Assembly: GCF_001280505.1 (NCBI RefSeq)
Contig: NZ_LBIO01000044.1
Span: 62,001 to 126,000, forward strand
From: Mangrovimonas sp. TPBH4
GTDB taxonomy: Bacteria > Bacteroidota > Bacteroidia > Flavobacteriales > Flavobacteriaceae
Direction: 5' to 3'
DNA length: 64,000 nucleotides
Shown: piece by piece, positions 52,114 through 61,245 of the stretch
Position numbering within the stretch: the stretch's first letter is position 1
How the letters are laid out: every line of letters starts with the position of its first letter
Program-made: the position numbers and the translations under genes
The notes under the pieces: model-generated
Told to the model about the DNA's origin: nothing
The model's database searches: none
The model's input: only the letters and a program-made list of their open reading frames with translations

Positions 52114-54555
52114 ATGAATGTCATGAACTCTAGCAAAGTCGAAATACAAATTAACGAAACAGCAACTCCTGATGACGATTATATAACCTGGGCACCAACT
52201 AAATGCAGGATTAGGTTATCTCCTCTTTTCCGTTCTTCCGAAGATTTGAAAGTAGTTTTGACCAATCGAGAACCTAATATTCCTACAAATTCTGGTCAAC
52301 CAAGAAATGGAAGGGTTTCGTTCGCAGCTCATGTCGACAAAGGTGAAACAGCTCGGGATTCAAATATTGGATTAACCCTTCCAGCAGATGGCGAATGGGT
52401 GTCTTTTATTATCGCTGGCTGCTTTCCTGAAGGTGCAAGTAGAGGCTATTCAAGTTCACGGGACAAAGATACTGTCATTGAAGTGCATGAGGGTAGTGAG
52501 GGTGGTCCAGTTATTGGGACACATCAGTTGATGGTTAGGGTTAGGAAGGATATAACTACTCTTACAGAACACGAGAAGTATAGACTTCTGGATGCCATAG
52601 GAACGATGCATAAAGAAGGTAGATACGAGAAATTTGTTGAGGTACACGATTGGGGCTCTCGTGGTGACAGACGCCATGATACACGAATCAATCATCCAGA
52701 ATATAGTTACGCGGATACTGCACATCGAGATAGTAATTTCCTTGCATGGCACAGAATAGACCTTTTGCAGTTTGAGCGAGAACTCCAGAAAACCCACCCC
52801 GATGTATCTGTTCATTATTGGAAGTTGGATGAGGGTGATCCAAAAGGTATTGTCTTCTCCCCGGACATGTATGGCGCCAACGAAGTTGATATGGACAATC
52901 CACCAGTACTTAATAGAACGCCATACCTCGACTTTGTTCGTTTCTCACTCGACAATCCATTACACGGGTGGCGTGTTGAATATCAAGGTCGGTTTGCTAA
53001 TCCTGAACGTCTGACAAGATGGCCAGTTGATAGAAGAAAACGTCCTTGGACGCTAGGGAGATCAGATGTACTTCCAGGAGAATCGGATTTATTGAAAGAA
53101 TCTAATTTTAGGTACTTTAGTGATGCTCTAGAGGTGGAAACACACAACAAATCACATCACTGGATGGGACCACCAATGCGCGACTGCACAGTTGCGCCTG
53201 CTGACCCGTTCTTTTGGAGTTTCCATGCTTGGTTCGACCGCGTCTGGGCCAGATGGCAGCGTAAATATGATCGCTTCGCAACTGATGGTAGCAACAATAG
53301 TTACGAACCTCTTGGTGAGTTCGCCCCTTCTATAGGAAGTCATCCAAGAGGGCACTTTTTGGAAGATACCATGTGGCCGTGGGATGGTGTAGTAGGTGAG
53401 GCAACACATCAAGATCCTGAAGTCAAGTATCGTCTGTCACGGCCGCCTATGGCACCAATGGGACTCTTCCCAGAATCAAAGATTCCAGGGTTATGGCCCT
53501 CGATCTCCACTAAACCAAGAGTGAAGGATGCAATCGACTATCTTGGAATGGGTGAAGGCATCCAGCCACTTGGGTACTGCTACGATGATACACCATATGG
53601 AAAAATGCCATCGAGTGATCTAGCAATTGAAAAGGAAAAAGATCTCAAGAGTGCTAATGATTGCCTCAAGAGAGCAAAAAGTCTCCGAGATCCAAGTTTG
53701 TCCGATGATCAACGACTTCATGAAAGTTCGAAAATAACATACGGTAATTTACTCCCAGAGGAAGAGCTTCATAACTTGTTGACCTTTATGAAAGAAGAGA
53801 CTAATGGGGCACTCAAATCAGAGGCGTTACGCTTACTTAGTTCTTCGATAATAACTCGTAAGGATGCGCTGGCATACGCATTAAATGAATTGGAGTCAGG
53901 GAGTTCTTCGGACCAATTCAAATTAGAGACGCTAAATATGTTAAACTTCTTGTCGCATTTTGCCCCGCGCGAAATGGTAGATTCTATAGATCTTCATTCA
54001 TCATTGATCTCAGCGGCTAATTCAAAAGGTAGTTTAGAAGTCTCTGAATCTGCCGTGCAAACGTTAGCTATGCAGGGTGATTCATTCTCGATTAATAGAT
54101 TAAGAAGTATTTATAAGGATATTTCATCGTCAAGTAAAAATGCGGAAGTAGCTCGTATTCTATCAATTGAAGCAGGTGGCTTAAGAGATCACGGTTCAAT
54201 TCTCACTTCGGAGTTTGATGCTCAGGATCCAGAATCGCTATTAACTGTGCTAATGGCAGGGGGTCATGTCAATAATCCTGATCTTGTGAAGTCGTTAGTA
54301 ATTTCTCCTGAGCAACCTGAGCGTATAAGAATTGCAGCCGTTCATATTCTGTCTGGTTTACCTGATTATATGGACCTTGTGATTAATTGGCTTGTGGAGT
54401 CATCAATTCCTACAGAAATCAAAATGGAGGCGATAGCATTGATTCGCCCAGAGTCAATGTCAGTCTCTTCAATAGCGTTGTTTAAGAGTTTAGCCCCCCA
54501 TTTGTCCCCTCAATTGAGAGCACGTGTGTTAACATTAACACAAGAAACTAATTAA
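52114..54555 (+). CDS. Tyrosinase-family copper oxidase fused to HEAT-like repeats
   Basis: 813 residues, far longer than bacterial tyrosinases (about 280–300). N-terminal beta-rich part about 1–150; tyrosinase core about 155–480; helical HEAT-like repeats about 500–813. Type 3 copper ligands: CuA H178 (VEVHDWG), H204 and H213 (AHRDSNFLAWHR); CuB H344 and H348 (ETHNKSHHW) and H371 (FFWSFHAWFDRVWARW). N345 directly follows the first CuB histidine, the position linked to monophenolase activity. No signal peptide. Predicted o-hydroxylation/oxidation of phenols to quinones. Codons look more G+C-rich than neighbouring cassettes. Confidence 0.88.
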   Translation: MNVMNSSKVEIQINETATPDDDYITWAPTKCRIRLSPLFRSSEDLKVVLTNREPNIPTNSGQPRNGRVSFAAHVDKGETARDSNIGLTLPADGEWVSFIIAGCFPEGASRGYSSSRDKDTVIEVHEGSEGGPVIGTHQLMVRVRKDITTLTEHEKYRLLDAIGTMHKEGRYEKFVEVHDWGSRGDRRHDTRINHPEYSYADTAHRDSNFLAWHRIDLLQFERELQKTHPDVSVHYWKLDEGDPKGIVFSPDMYGANEVDMDNPPVLNRTPYLDFVRFSLDNPLHGWRVEYQGRFANPERLTRWPVDRRKRPWTLGRSDVLPGESDLLKESNFRYFSDALEVETHNKSHHWMGPPMRDCTVAPADPFFWSFHAWFDRVWARWQRKYDRFATDGSNNSYEPLGEFAPSIGSHPRGHFLEDTMWPWDGVVGEATHQDPEVKYRLSRPPMAPMGLFPESKIPGLWPSISTKPRVKDAIDYLGMGEGIQPLGYCYDDTPYGKMPSSDLAIEKEKDLKSANDCLKRAKSLRDPSLSDDQRLHESSKITYGNLLPEEELHNLLTFMKEETNGALKSEALRLLSSSIITRKDALAYALNELESGSSSDQFKLETLNMLNFLSHFAPREMVDSIDLHSSLISAANSKGSLEVSESAVQTLAMQGDSFSINRLRSIYKDISSSSKNAEVARILSIEAGGLRDHGSILTSEFDAQDPESLLTVLMAGGHVNNPDLVKSLVISPEQPERIRIAAVHILSGLPDYMDLVINWLVESSIPTEIKMEAIALIRPESMSVSSIALFKSLAPHLSPQLRARVLTLTQETN

Positions 54556-54569
54556 ATAAATAGACTACC

Positions 54570-55856
54570 ATGAGAATAAAATCTATAACTGATTCATCTG
54601 ATAAGAGCTGTGCAAATGGCCACAATGTTTGCAATTGTAAAAGGGACGTCACGAAGACAGAGCTATCAGATGTCGAGGAATTTTTAGCCTGCAATGGTTC
54701 AACTAATAGTGATAGAATCATCGAACTTTTATTAAAAATCAAGCAGATCATTCCAAAACACATTGAGAGTCAAATAGCATCACAAGTTGCATCACAATTG
54801 AATCTTGGCCGTGACCTTTATAATGGACGCGACAGATTCGAAACGCTAAGAATACGTGCACAGATTCTTTATGTGCTTGCCAGTTCTTTCGTACCGAAAG
54901 AAGCAAAGATTTATATTGATGATTTGTTGCGAAACTCTCAGGACCCAACTAGCAGAGCGGTAGCAGCACTAGCTGCAGGGAATCTTGGTATTGAAGGAAA
55001 GGAGTTTGTCCCATCACTTATTCAACTCCTTAGTGGTAATCAATATGCATCCCCTGTGGTTCTTGATCTAAAATCATTCTCAGAACTACCTGACGATACG
55101 GTGTGGACTACTGATCGTTTAGAAGCAATTCGCGCACTTGGTTGTATTGGTGATCCATCTGATGAAACCATAGCTCAGTTAAATGCACTGACAAATATTA
55201 GCAATACAGAAACCGGTTCGAGAATTAAGGAGAGAATTGCTGCACAGGAAACGCTCTCCCAACTTTTATCAAACAACAATAGTGTTCAGTCAGCTCGTCT
55301 TCAGAGCTCAGATAATGTCCTGTCTGAAGAAAGACCGAAGATTCTACATAGTACACATATGTTTAACGACCAGGATGGGAGAAATATTAGTGGATCCGAC
55401 CTTTTGGGGGTTCCGAATTTAGTTGCATTCTTTTACACCTCTTGCCGTAATCCTGCTAGGTGCAGTACTACGACTTCCCAAGTCGTACATCTGCGTCATT
55501 ATCTTGACGAACTTCAGATAAGTGCCAGCGTGAATTTAAGCCTAATAACTCTGGAGCCTGAGGTAGATAATCCAGAGCGTCTAAAGGCATATGCAGATCT
55601 TAGAGGGATAATTTGTGACTCAAGATTTCGATTTCTCAAACCGGACTCTCAGACACTAAGTGAAATGTCTTCATCCGTCGACCTATCAGTTAGTAGATGC
55701 TGCAACACTATTACAAATCACGAAGCAACCTTGTTTTTGCTGGATGGATATGGACGACTTGTAAATCGCTACTCAGTGGGTAGTTCTACATTGAGTCTTC
55801 AAAGTGTCGCAGAAGAACTCAGAAAAATTGGACAAGAAAAATTGAAAAAGGAATGA
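54570..55856 (+). CDS. HEAT-repeat + SCO1-like thioredoxin-fold protein
   Basis: 428 residues. Cys-rich N terminus (C14, C21, C23), HEAT-like helices about 90–235, then a SCO/peroxiredoxin-type thioredoxin fold about 258–425. Candidate copper ligands are C292 and C298 (YTSCRNPARCS, a CX5C variant of the SCO CXXXC) and H384 (TNHEATLFLLDGYGR), the latter 86 residues downstream as in SCO proteins. Likely a copper chaperone or thiol-redox assembly factor for the adjacent tyrosinase; the shared HEAT repeats suggest the two interact. It starts 14 nt after the tyrosinase stop. Confidence 0.78.
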   Translation: MRIKSITDSSDKSCANGHNVCNCKRDVTKTELSDVEEFLACNGSTNSDRIIELLLKIKQIIPKHIESQIASQVASQLNLGRDLYNGRDRFETLRIRAQILYVLASSFVPKEAKIYIDDLLRNSQDPTSRAVAALAAGNLGIEGKEFVPSLIQLLSGNQYASPVVLDLKSFSELPDDTVWTTDRLEAIRALGCIGDPSDETIAQLNALTNISNTETGSRIKERIAAQETLSQLLSNNNSVQSARLQSSDNVLSEERPKILHSTHMFNDQDGRNISGSDLLGVPNLVAFFYTSCRNPARCSTTTSQVVHLRHYLDELQISASVNLSLITLEPEVDNPERLKAYADLRGIICDSRFRFLKPDSQTLSEMSSSVDLSVSRCCNTITNHEATLFLLDGYGRLVNRYSVGSSTLSLQSVAEELRKIGQEKLKKE

Positions 55857-55928
55857 ATGATAAGAGAATCAAGTTCATGTCGAGAAAAAGTATGTTTATA
55901 ACTGTTTGAATATTTAAAATTACTTACT

Positions 55929-56759
55929 ATGTCTGCTACATTCGAAGATGTAAAAAAAATTCTTAACTACTGTGTTGGCGACCAGGCTAATTGGCAACGT
56001 ATTGCCCTCCGGCATCGAAATAAAGGGGCTTCAACGCCTGACCCGAATCTCTTTGGCTGGGAAACAGAAGAGCAGTTGTTGAATGCCAAAGCTCGTGGAA
56101 ATTGGCTTATCAATCCAGAATTCCGAGGAAATGGAAAGGGTGAAGAGACCAATCTGATTAAGATATTAACCAACCCTGACGGACTTTTTGGTTACCCTAG
56201 AATGCCTTTGATAGGTAATAAGATTGATCGTGATTCTGAAGAATGCCGTACTATAATCGAATGGATCGATAGTCTTCCATGTATGGGGGCTGATGAGAAA
56301 TTCTTGGCTCTTGGCTCTGAATTACCACCAGTACCTAAACTGCCTGACGGATTCAATTTCGTTCAAGCTAAACAAGTTGGTCCAATATTATACGTTTCAG
56401 GAATGGGGCCACAATGGGGTAAGTCCTTCAAGAAAGAGTTTTTAGGAAAAGTGGGACAGGATCTTACACTTGAACAGGGCCAGGCAGCTGCCCGTCTCAC
56501 CGCCTTAAACCTTTTACATGTCGTACGAGAACATATCGGATCACTCAACAACGTTGAGGAGGTGCTGGAGTTGTTTGGAATGGTCAACACCGCAGAGGGA
56601 TTTAATAAAGGTCCCTTGGTGGTCAACGGATGCTCGGATCTTCTGGTAGATATCTTCGGGGAACAGGGAAAGCATGTTCGGACGGTACCTTCAGCAGAAA
56701 CCCCGTTTGATATAGCAGTCTATATCAAGATGTCTGTGCGTGTTGGAAGTGTTTCATAA
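55929..56759 (+). CDS. RidA-domain protein with an extra N-terminal domain
   Basis: 276 residues, double the length of a simple RidA. N-terminal domain about 1–122 unrecognised: LFGWETEEQLLNAK, later GLFGYPRMPLIGNKI and TIIEWIDSLPC; this layout resembles a cytochrome c fold without any CxxCH. C-terminal RidA/YjgF domain about 128–273 (ILYVSGMGP; GQAAARLTALNLLHVV; VNGCSDLLVDIFGEQGKHVRT) keeps the substrate-anchoring R251, but the usual C-terminal VEIE acid is replaced (VYIK). RidA enzymes hydrolyse imines, the expected product of the upstream oxidase; with the altered acid it may instead bind or channel the imine. Confidence 0.8.
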   Translation: MSATFEDVKKILNYCVGDQANWQRIALRHRNKGASTPDPNLFGWETEEQLLNAKARGNWLINPEFRGNGKGEETNLIKILTNPDGLFGYPRMPLIGNKIDRDSEECRTIIEWIDSLPCMGADEKFLALGSELPPVPKLPDGFNFVQAKQVGPILYVSGMGPQWGKSFKKEFLGKVGQDLTLEQGQAAARLTALNLLHVVREHIGSLNNVEEVLELFGMVNTAEGFNKGPLVVNGCSDLLVDIFGEQGKHVRTVPSAETPFDIAVYIKMSVRVGSVS

Positions 56760-56830
56760 GTAACTCGTCCACCTTTCATTTTGATAGCGCCTAAAATTAT
56801 TAATTTGAAAACACAAAAGAATAATAAAAG

Positions 56831-57436
56831 ATGAGCTTTCATAGGGTTGATAAAATTGATTCGAAATTATCTTGTAGTTGCGCGAGTGACAAAAATACAT
56901 CAGAAGCAGCCAATAAACGTGTTGCTTCTCATTCAAAACTCCCGGTCAATCGTTCACCAAAGCAACGATGGATATCAAAAATATCGAATACTATTCAGCA
57001 GGTAGTCTTTCCAATTTTGGTTGTTTTCTTCCCAAAGTGCCCTATCTGCTGGGCAGCTTACCTCAGTGTTTTCGGAATTTCTGGACTTCAGAGTATTCCA
57101 TATAGCCCTTGGTTACTTCCTGTTATTTTCGTTATAATGCTGTTTAACCTTGTGTTACTTTACCGAAAAGCAAAACTCAGGAATGGATTCTTCCCTTTTT
57201 GGATTAGCCTGATTGGAACATTGCTAGTTGTAAGTGGTTACCCTCTTAAACAGCAATCAGTATCCTTTGTCGGCATTGGACTAATATTCATTGGTGCAGT
57301 TTCAAACAGTCTATCATTCAAGCATTGGAGGAAGCTCAAATTTTCTATTGAATCAATTCTATTACATTTAAAAATTAAAGCTTCACCAAAAGTATGGATC
57401 TCAAAAACTGAGGTTTCCAATTTTCATAAACAATAG
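56831..57436 (+). CDS. MerC-like membrane protein with a CPIC motif
   Basis: 201 residues. Soluble N-terminal part with C15xC17, then four hydrophobic segments about 57–78, 92–110, 121–136 and 144–160. The first contains FPKCPICWAAYLSVFG with C70 and C73, a metal-binding motif like that of MerC mercury transporters. Last gene of the cluster, 71 nt after the RidA gene. In a copper-enzyme cluster a role in importing or handling copper or another thiophilic metal is plausible; direct sequence evidence is limited to the CPxC motif and the helix pattern. Confidence 0.65.
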   Translation: MSFHRVDKIDSKLSCSCASDKNTSEAANKRVASHSKLPVNRSPKQRWISKISNTIQQVVFPILVVFFPKCPICWAAYLSVFGISGLQSIPYSPWLLPVIFVIMLFNLVLLYRKAKLRNGFFPFWISLIGTLLVVSGYPLKQQSVSFVGIGLIFIGAVSNSLSFKHWRKLKFSIESILLHLKIKASPKVWISKTEVSNFHKQ

Positions 57437-57854
57437 AATCTTATAATCTTTAACCTTTAAAACAACTGATTATTACGGAATATACAACTGAAATGACTTG
57501 AGAAGCCAAGTAATATGAACTACCTCTTTATCATTCAAGAGCTAAAACGTATGCCACAAATAGAAATCTCTCCACTCTCTAGGGATAATAATTATTCAAC
57601 CGTTTTATATATTGAAAAACGAGTTTAAAAAAAATTAAATATTATCTTGGCAGTATAAATTTAGGCTGAAATCAACCAATTAGGCAAACACCTTATAAAT
57701 AAATTAGTTGTCATAAAAAATTCAGTCAAATATATTACTCGATAATATGGATATATAGAGACCAGCCGGCAACCTAAAAAGGGTATATTAACAAAATTGC
57801 AAATATTTCGGAAGTTAACACCAAAAAACTCATAAAATCAGACGAAACAGATAA
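57437..57854. other. Intergenic junction between the oxidase cluster and the defence module
   Basis: 418 bp, AT-rich, no palindromic cassette element, no tRNA, no recognised terminator. A 37-codon ORF (57515–57628, plus strand; MNYLFIIQELKRM...) is the only one of note and has no ribosome site or homology that I recognise. Confidence 0.6.
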
Positions 57855-60800
57855 ATGATTTTAGACAACGAAAACGAAAATCTCAAAGTCCACGAATGGA
57901 TTTCAAAATATACAGAAAAAGGCAAACTTGATATTGTTACCGGCTACTTCACTATTGGTGCGCTAGCATATTTATCAAAATCAGTAAATAATAAGGTTAA
58001 TGAGTTTAGATTAGTTCTAGGGGATATAGTCAATATTGACATTGAAGAAAATAGGCCTCTAGACCTCCTGAATGAAAATATCACAATTGAAGCTGCACTA
58101 AAGCTTAATAGTTTATCTAAGGAATGTGTCCGATTCTTAAGACAAGAGAAAGTCATAGCGAAAACCCTAGAGCCTAACTTCTGTCACGCCAAGAATTATC
58201 TTTTTAACCCATCTGAAAAAGACGACAGAAACAAATACTTCATTTCTGGTAGTTCCAATTTAACAGAAGCAGGAATAGGGTTAAAAGTGACAAATAACGT
58301 TGAACTTAATCTTGCAGAAACGGGGAACAATAATCAATACAAAGAGCTCTGTGATTGGTTTGAAGCTTTGTGGAAAAGACCACAAGCACACAAAGAAAAA
58401 ACCATTATTCATAAAGATGGCTCAAAGTCAAAAGTTGATTTTAAAGAATATCTGATAAATGAAATTGAGCGCATTTTCATCAAGTACACTCCACGAGAAA
58501 TCTATTACAAGATTCTCTTTGAACTCTTTGGGAGTCAGCTTTTGGAAGAAGAAAATGACCCCGATTTCAATAGACAAGTTGGTCGATTAGAAAACTCTGT
58601 TATCTACAATACACTATACGACTTTCAGAAAATGGGTGTACTAAGCCTCATCAAAATGCTCCAGAAGTACAATGGAGCCATCCTCGCGGATGCTGTAGGA
58701 TTAGGTAAAACCTGGAGCGCTCTTGCGGTCATGAAATTCTTCCAACTACAAGGTAGAGAGGTTCTGCTCCTTTGCCCGAAAAAATTGGAGCATAATTGGA
58801 AGCGATACAGGAAACACCAGGAATCAAAATTCGAGAAAGATCAACTCGATTTTTTCGTGAGATTTCATACTGACATGAGTGTAGAAAGGCTCGAAAAATA
58901 TCAGGATCGTGCTGACAAATTCTTCACTAATGACAAACCAAAGCTTATTGTTATTGATGAAAGTCACAACCTAAGAAACGACAAATCAAATCGCTATAAA
59001 TTCTTTCTTGAGCATGTATTGGAGCCAAATGAGGACATAAAGGTGCTGCTGCTTTCAGCTACTCCAATTAATAATTCACTAAACGATATCCGGAACCAAT
59101 TCAAGTTAATGGTTCAAGGAAATGTACATGGTTATGAAGAAAGCCTTGGAGTGAGAAATTTGGATTACTCTTTTCGTGCTGCTCAAAAATCTTTTAACGA
59201 GTGGCGCCTAGAACCTGACCCTAAGATTTCTGAATTCATTAAAAAGCTTCCATCAAGTTTCTTCACGTTAACTGATACATTGACGGTGGCAAGAACCAGA
59301 AGCATGATTACTGGTCATGAAACTGAGTTGACATTTCCGAAAAAAGCCAAACCGTTGAACTTGTTTGTCACTCCGCATGAGCTTGGAAACTTTGAGTCAT
59401 TTGAAGAATTATTTGATCACTTCCCTCCTATGCTTTCAGGCTATCAACCGTCCTTCTACTTAGAAGAAACCGATGAAGAAGACCGAGATGTACTACATGA
59501 TGAAAGGCAACGAGATCGATTCTTAGTTAAGATGTTGTATATCCTAATGGTAAAGCGTTTGGAGTCATCTTGGTTCTCTTTTTTCTCTACGGTTGGTAAG
59601 ATTAAAGATCATCACCAAAATGCCTTAGACAGAATAAAGGCATATCAGGAGGATAAAAAGAATTCGAATGCTAATGACACAGAAAATGAGCTTTTCGAAG
59701 ATGATGACCTTGAAGCCGAATATGAGGAGTTCACCTTAGGGAAAAAACGAAAGGTTAAACTATCAGACATTGATGCTGCTGGCAATCTAAATCTGTTCAA
59801 AAAGGACTTAAAAAAGGACTTGGAAGCCCTGGATAATCTTTATTCTAATCTCCAAAAATTTCAAGCGAAAATTGAACGTGAAATTATCCAACCCAAAAAT
59901 CAAAAATCTGACGATAACAAGCTCGAAGAATTAATCAAGCAAATTGAATCGAAAAGAAAATCAGGACACAATTCCAACAATCAAAAACTCGTCATATTCA
60001 CAGTTTATCGAGATACGGCTCAGTATCTATTTGAACAGCTAAAGGCTCGTGGATACGATAAACTGGCAATGGTATCTGGTTCAGGTTCTTTAGTTTCAGA
60101 CACGGATGAAGAGAGCAAATTATTCGAACCTATTCTAGAGCGTTTTGCCCCTTATACAAAACTCTTCAAAGAGAAAGAGTGGAGTTTTGACATCAAATCA
60201 GCTGACCAAAAAGAATACAAAGCATGGATCGAATGGACATCTCAAAATCATCCTAAGACATACGAAAAGCTACAAAAGCCAATTGATATTCTAATTGCTA
60301 CAGATGCATTGAGTGAAGGACAGAACCTGCAAGATGCTGACATGGTGATCAATTATGATATACATTGGAACCCAGTGCGTATCATTCAGCGAATGGGACG
60401 TATCGATCGATTAGGTTCTCCTAACTCAACCGTCTTCGGCATCAACTTCTGGCCTTCGAATAACATTAACAGTTATCTAGACTTACAGGGCAGAATTGAA
60501 CAGCGAATGGCTGCTATGAAACTGGCAGGTTCAGAAGTCAATCTTGAATTCTCGGACTCCTTTAAAGAAATGGCTGAAGATGAAAATCTGGAACAGCGGA
60601 TGAAGGAACGCATGCTGCGTCAAATGGAAGTAAGTTTTGACGACTTGGATGCAGAAGAATCATTTGGTTTTGACGATTTATCCTTGGAACGATATCGGCA
60701 GGATTTGCAAGAGGAGTTAAATAAGGACAAAGCCAAATACCAACGAATGCCAAAAGGAGTGTATTCGGGCTTTAAGGCTGATCAGTCTATTTGTGCAGAA

Positions 60801-61244
60801 GATGGAATTATTGCCCTACTCGGTTATCCCAACAGACCTGAAAAAGCCAAGACCCACGAATACAAAGTCTTCGATCTCATCTATATTAACAACAATGGCA
60901 AACTAGTTCTACTCAATCAAAAAGAAGTATTAGATGCCATTACTATTCATAAGGAATGTAACCGTTATGTTCCGGATGCTATTGACAATGGAGATGAAAC
61001 AGTAATAAAAAATTTGGTCAATTCCCTGAAAACGTTTTTAGATAGTCAGGCGGCTGAAATCAAAGAACAAGAAGACGGCAGTCCCAAAAAGACAATGGGC
61101 AAAGAGGCCAAAGATGTTCTTTCCAAATTAAGAAGAGGCGATAAAGGAGCCTTGGAACGAGTAAAGCAAAATGTGAAAGTGGACGAGAAGTATAGACTTG
61201 AAAATTTCGATCTCATCACTTGGTTTTTAGTAACAGTAGAATAA
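57855..61244 (+). CDS. PLD-nuclease/SNF2-family helicase, defence-type
   Basis: 1129 residues. N-terminal phospholipase-D-like domain about 1–190 with HxK at H111-K113 (CHAKNYLF) followed by the GSSNLT element, a nuclease-type half motif. Then an SF2 (SNF2/Swi2) helicase: Walker A VGLGKT (G284-K285-T286), DESH (368–371), SATPINNSL, helicase-C ATDALSEGQNLQ near 815 and QRMGRIDRLGS near 845, plus a coiled-coil region about 640–700. Its stop is 1 nt before the methyltransferase start, so the two are co-expressed. PLD–SNF2 proteins beside large adenine methyltransferases occur in restriction-like phage-defence loci (DISARM/BREX-like); I cannot assign a named type. Confidence 0.85.
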   Translation: MILDNENENLKVHEWISKYTEKGKLDIVTGYFTIGALAYLSKSVNNKVNEFRLVLGDIVNIDIEENRPLDLLNENITIEAALKLNSLSKECVRFLRQEKVIAKTLEPNFCHAKNYLFNPSEKDDRNKYFISGSSNLTEAGIGLKVTNNVELNLAETGNNNQYKELCDWFEALWKRPQAHKEKTIIHKDGSKSKVDFKEYLINEIERIFIKYTPREIYYKILFELFGSQLLEEENDPDFNRQVGRLENSVIYNTLYDFQKMGVLSLIKMLQKYNGAILADAVGLGKTWSALAVMKFFQLQGREVLLLCPKKLEHNWKRYRKHQESKFEKDQLDFFVRFHTDMSVERLEKYQDRADKFFTNDKPKLIVIDESHNLRNDKSNRYKFFLEHVLEPNEDIKVLLLSATPINNSLNDIRNQFKLMVQGNVHGYEESLGVRNLDYSFRAAQKSFNEWRLEPDPKISEFIKKLPSSFFTLTDTLTVARTRSMITGHETELTFPKKAKPLNLFVTPHELGNFESFEELFDHFPPMLSGYQPSFYLEETDEEDRDVLHDERQRDRFLVKMLYILMVKRLESSWFSFFSTVGKIKDHHQNALDRIKAYQEDKKNSNANDTENELFEDDDLEAEYEEFTLGKKRKVKLSDIDAAGNLNLFKKDLKKDLEALDNLYSNLQKFQAKIEREIIQPKNQKSDDNKLEELIKQIESKRKSGHNSNNQKLVIFTVYRDTAQYLFEQLKARGYDKLAMVSGSGSLVSDTDEESKLFEPILERFAPYTKLFKEKEWSFDIKSADQKEYKAWIEWTSQNHPKTYEKLQKPIDILIATDALSEGQNLQDADMVINYDIHWNPVRIIQRMGRIDRLGSPNSTVFGINFWPSNNINSYLDLQGRIEQRMAAMKLAGSEVNLEFSDSFKEMAEDENLEQRMKERMLRQMEVSFDDLDAEESFGFDDLSLERYRQDLQEELNKDKAKYQRMPKGVYSGFKADQSICAEDGIIALLGYPNRPEKAKTHEYKVFDLIYINNNGKLVLLNQKEVLDAITIHKECNRYVPDAIDNGDETVIKNLVNSLKTFLDSQAAEIKEQEDGSPKKTMGKEAKDVLSKLRRGDKGALERVKQNVKVDEKYRLENFDLITWFLVTVE

Positions 61245-61245
61245 C

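Noticed and set aside
55929..56170. Heme c domain at the N terminus of the RidA fusion
   Set aside because: No CxxCH motif is present, so heme attachment cannot be supported; only a loose resemblance remains.
57515..57628. 37-codon ORF as a precursor peptide of the oxidase cluster
   Set aside because: Located ~80 nt after the last cluster gene, no ribosome site, no leader/core layout and no repeated or Tyr/Cys-rich core; probably chance in AT-rich DNA.
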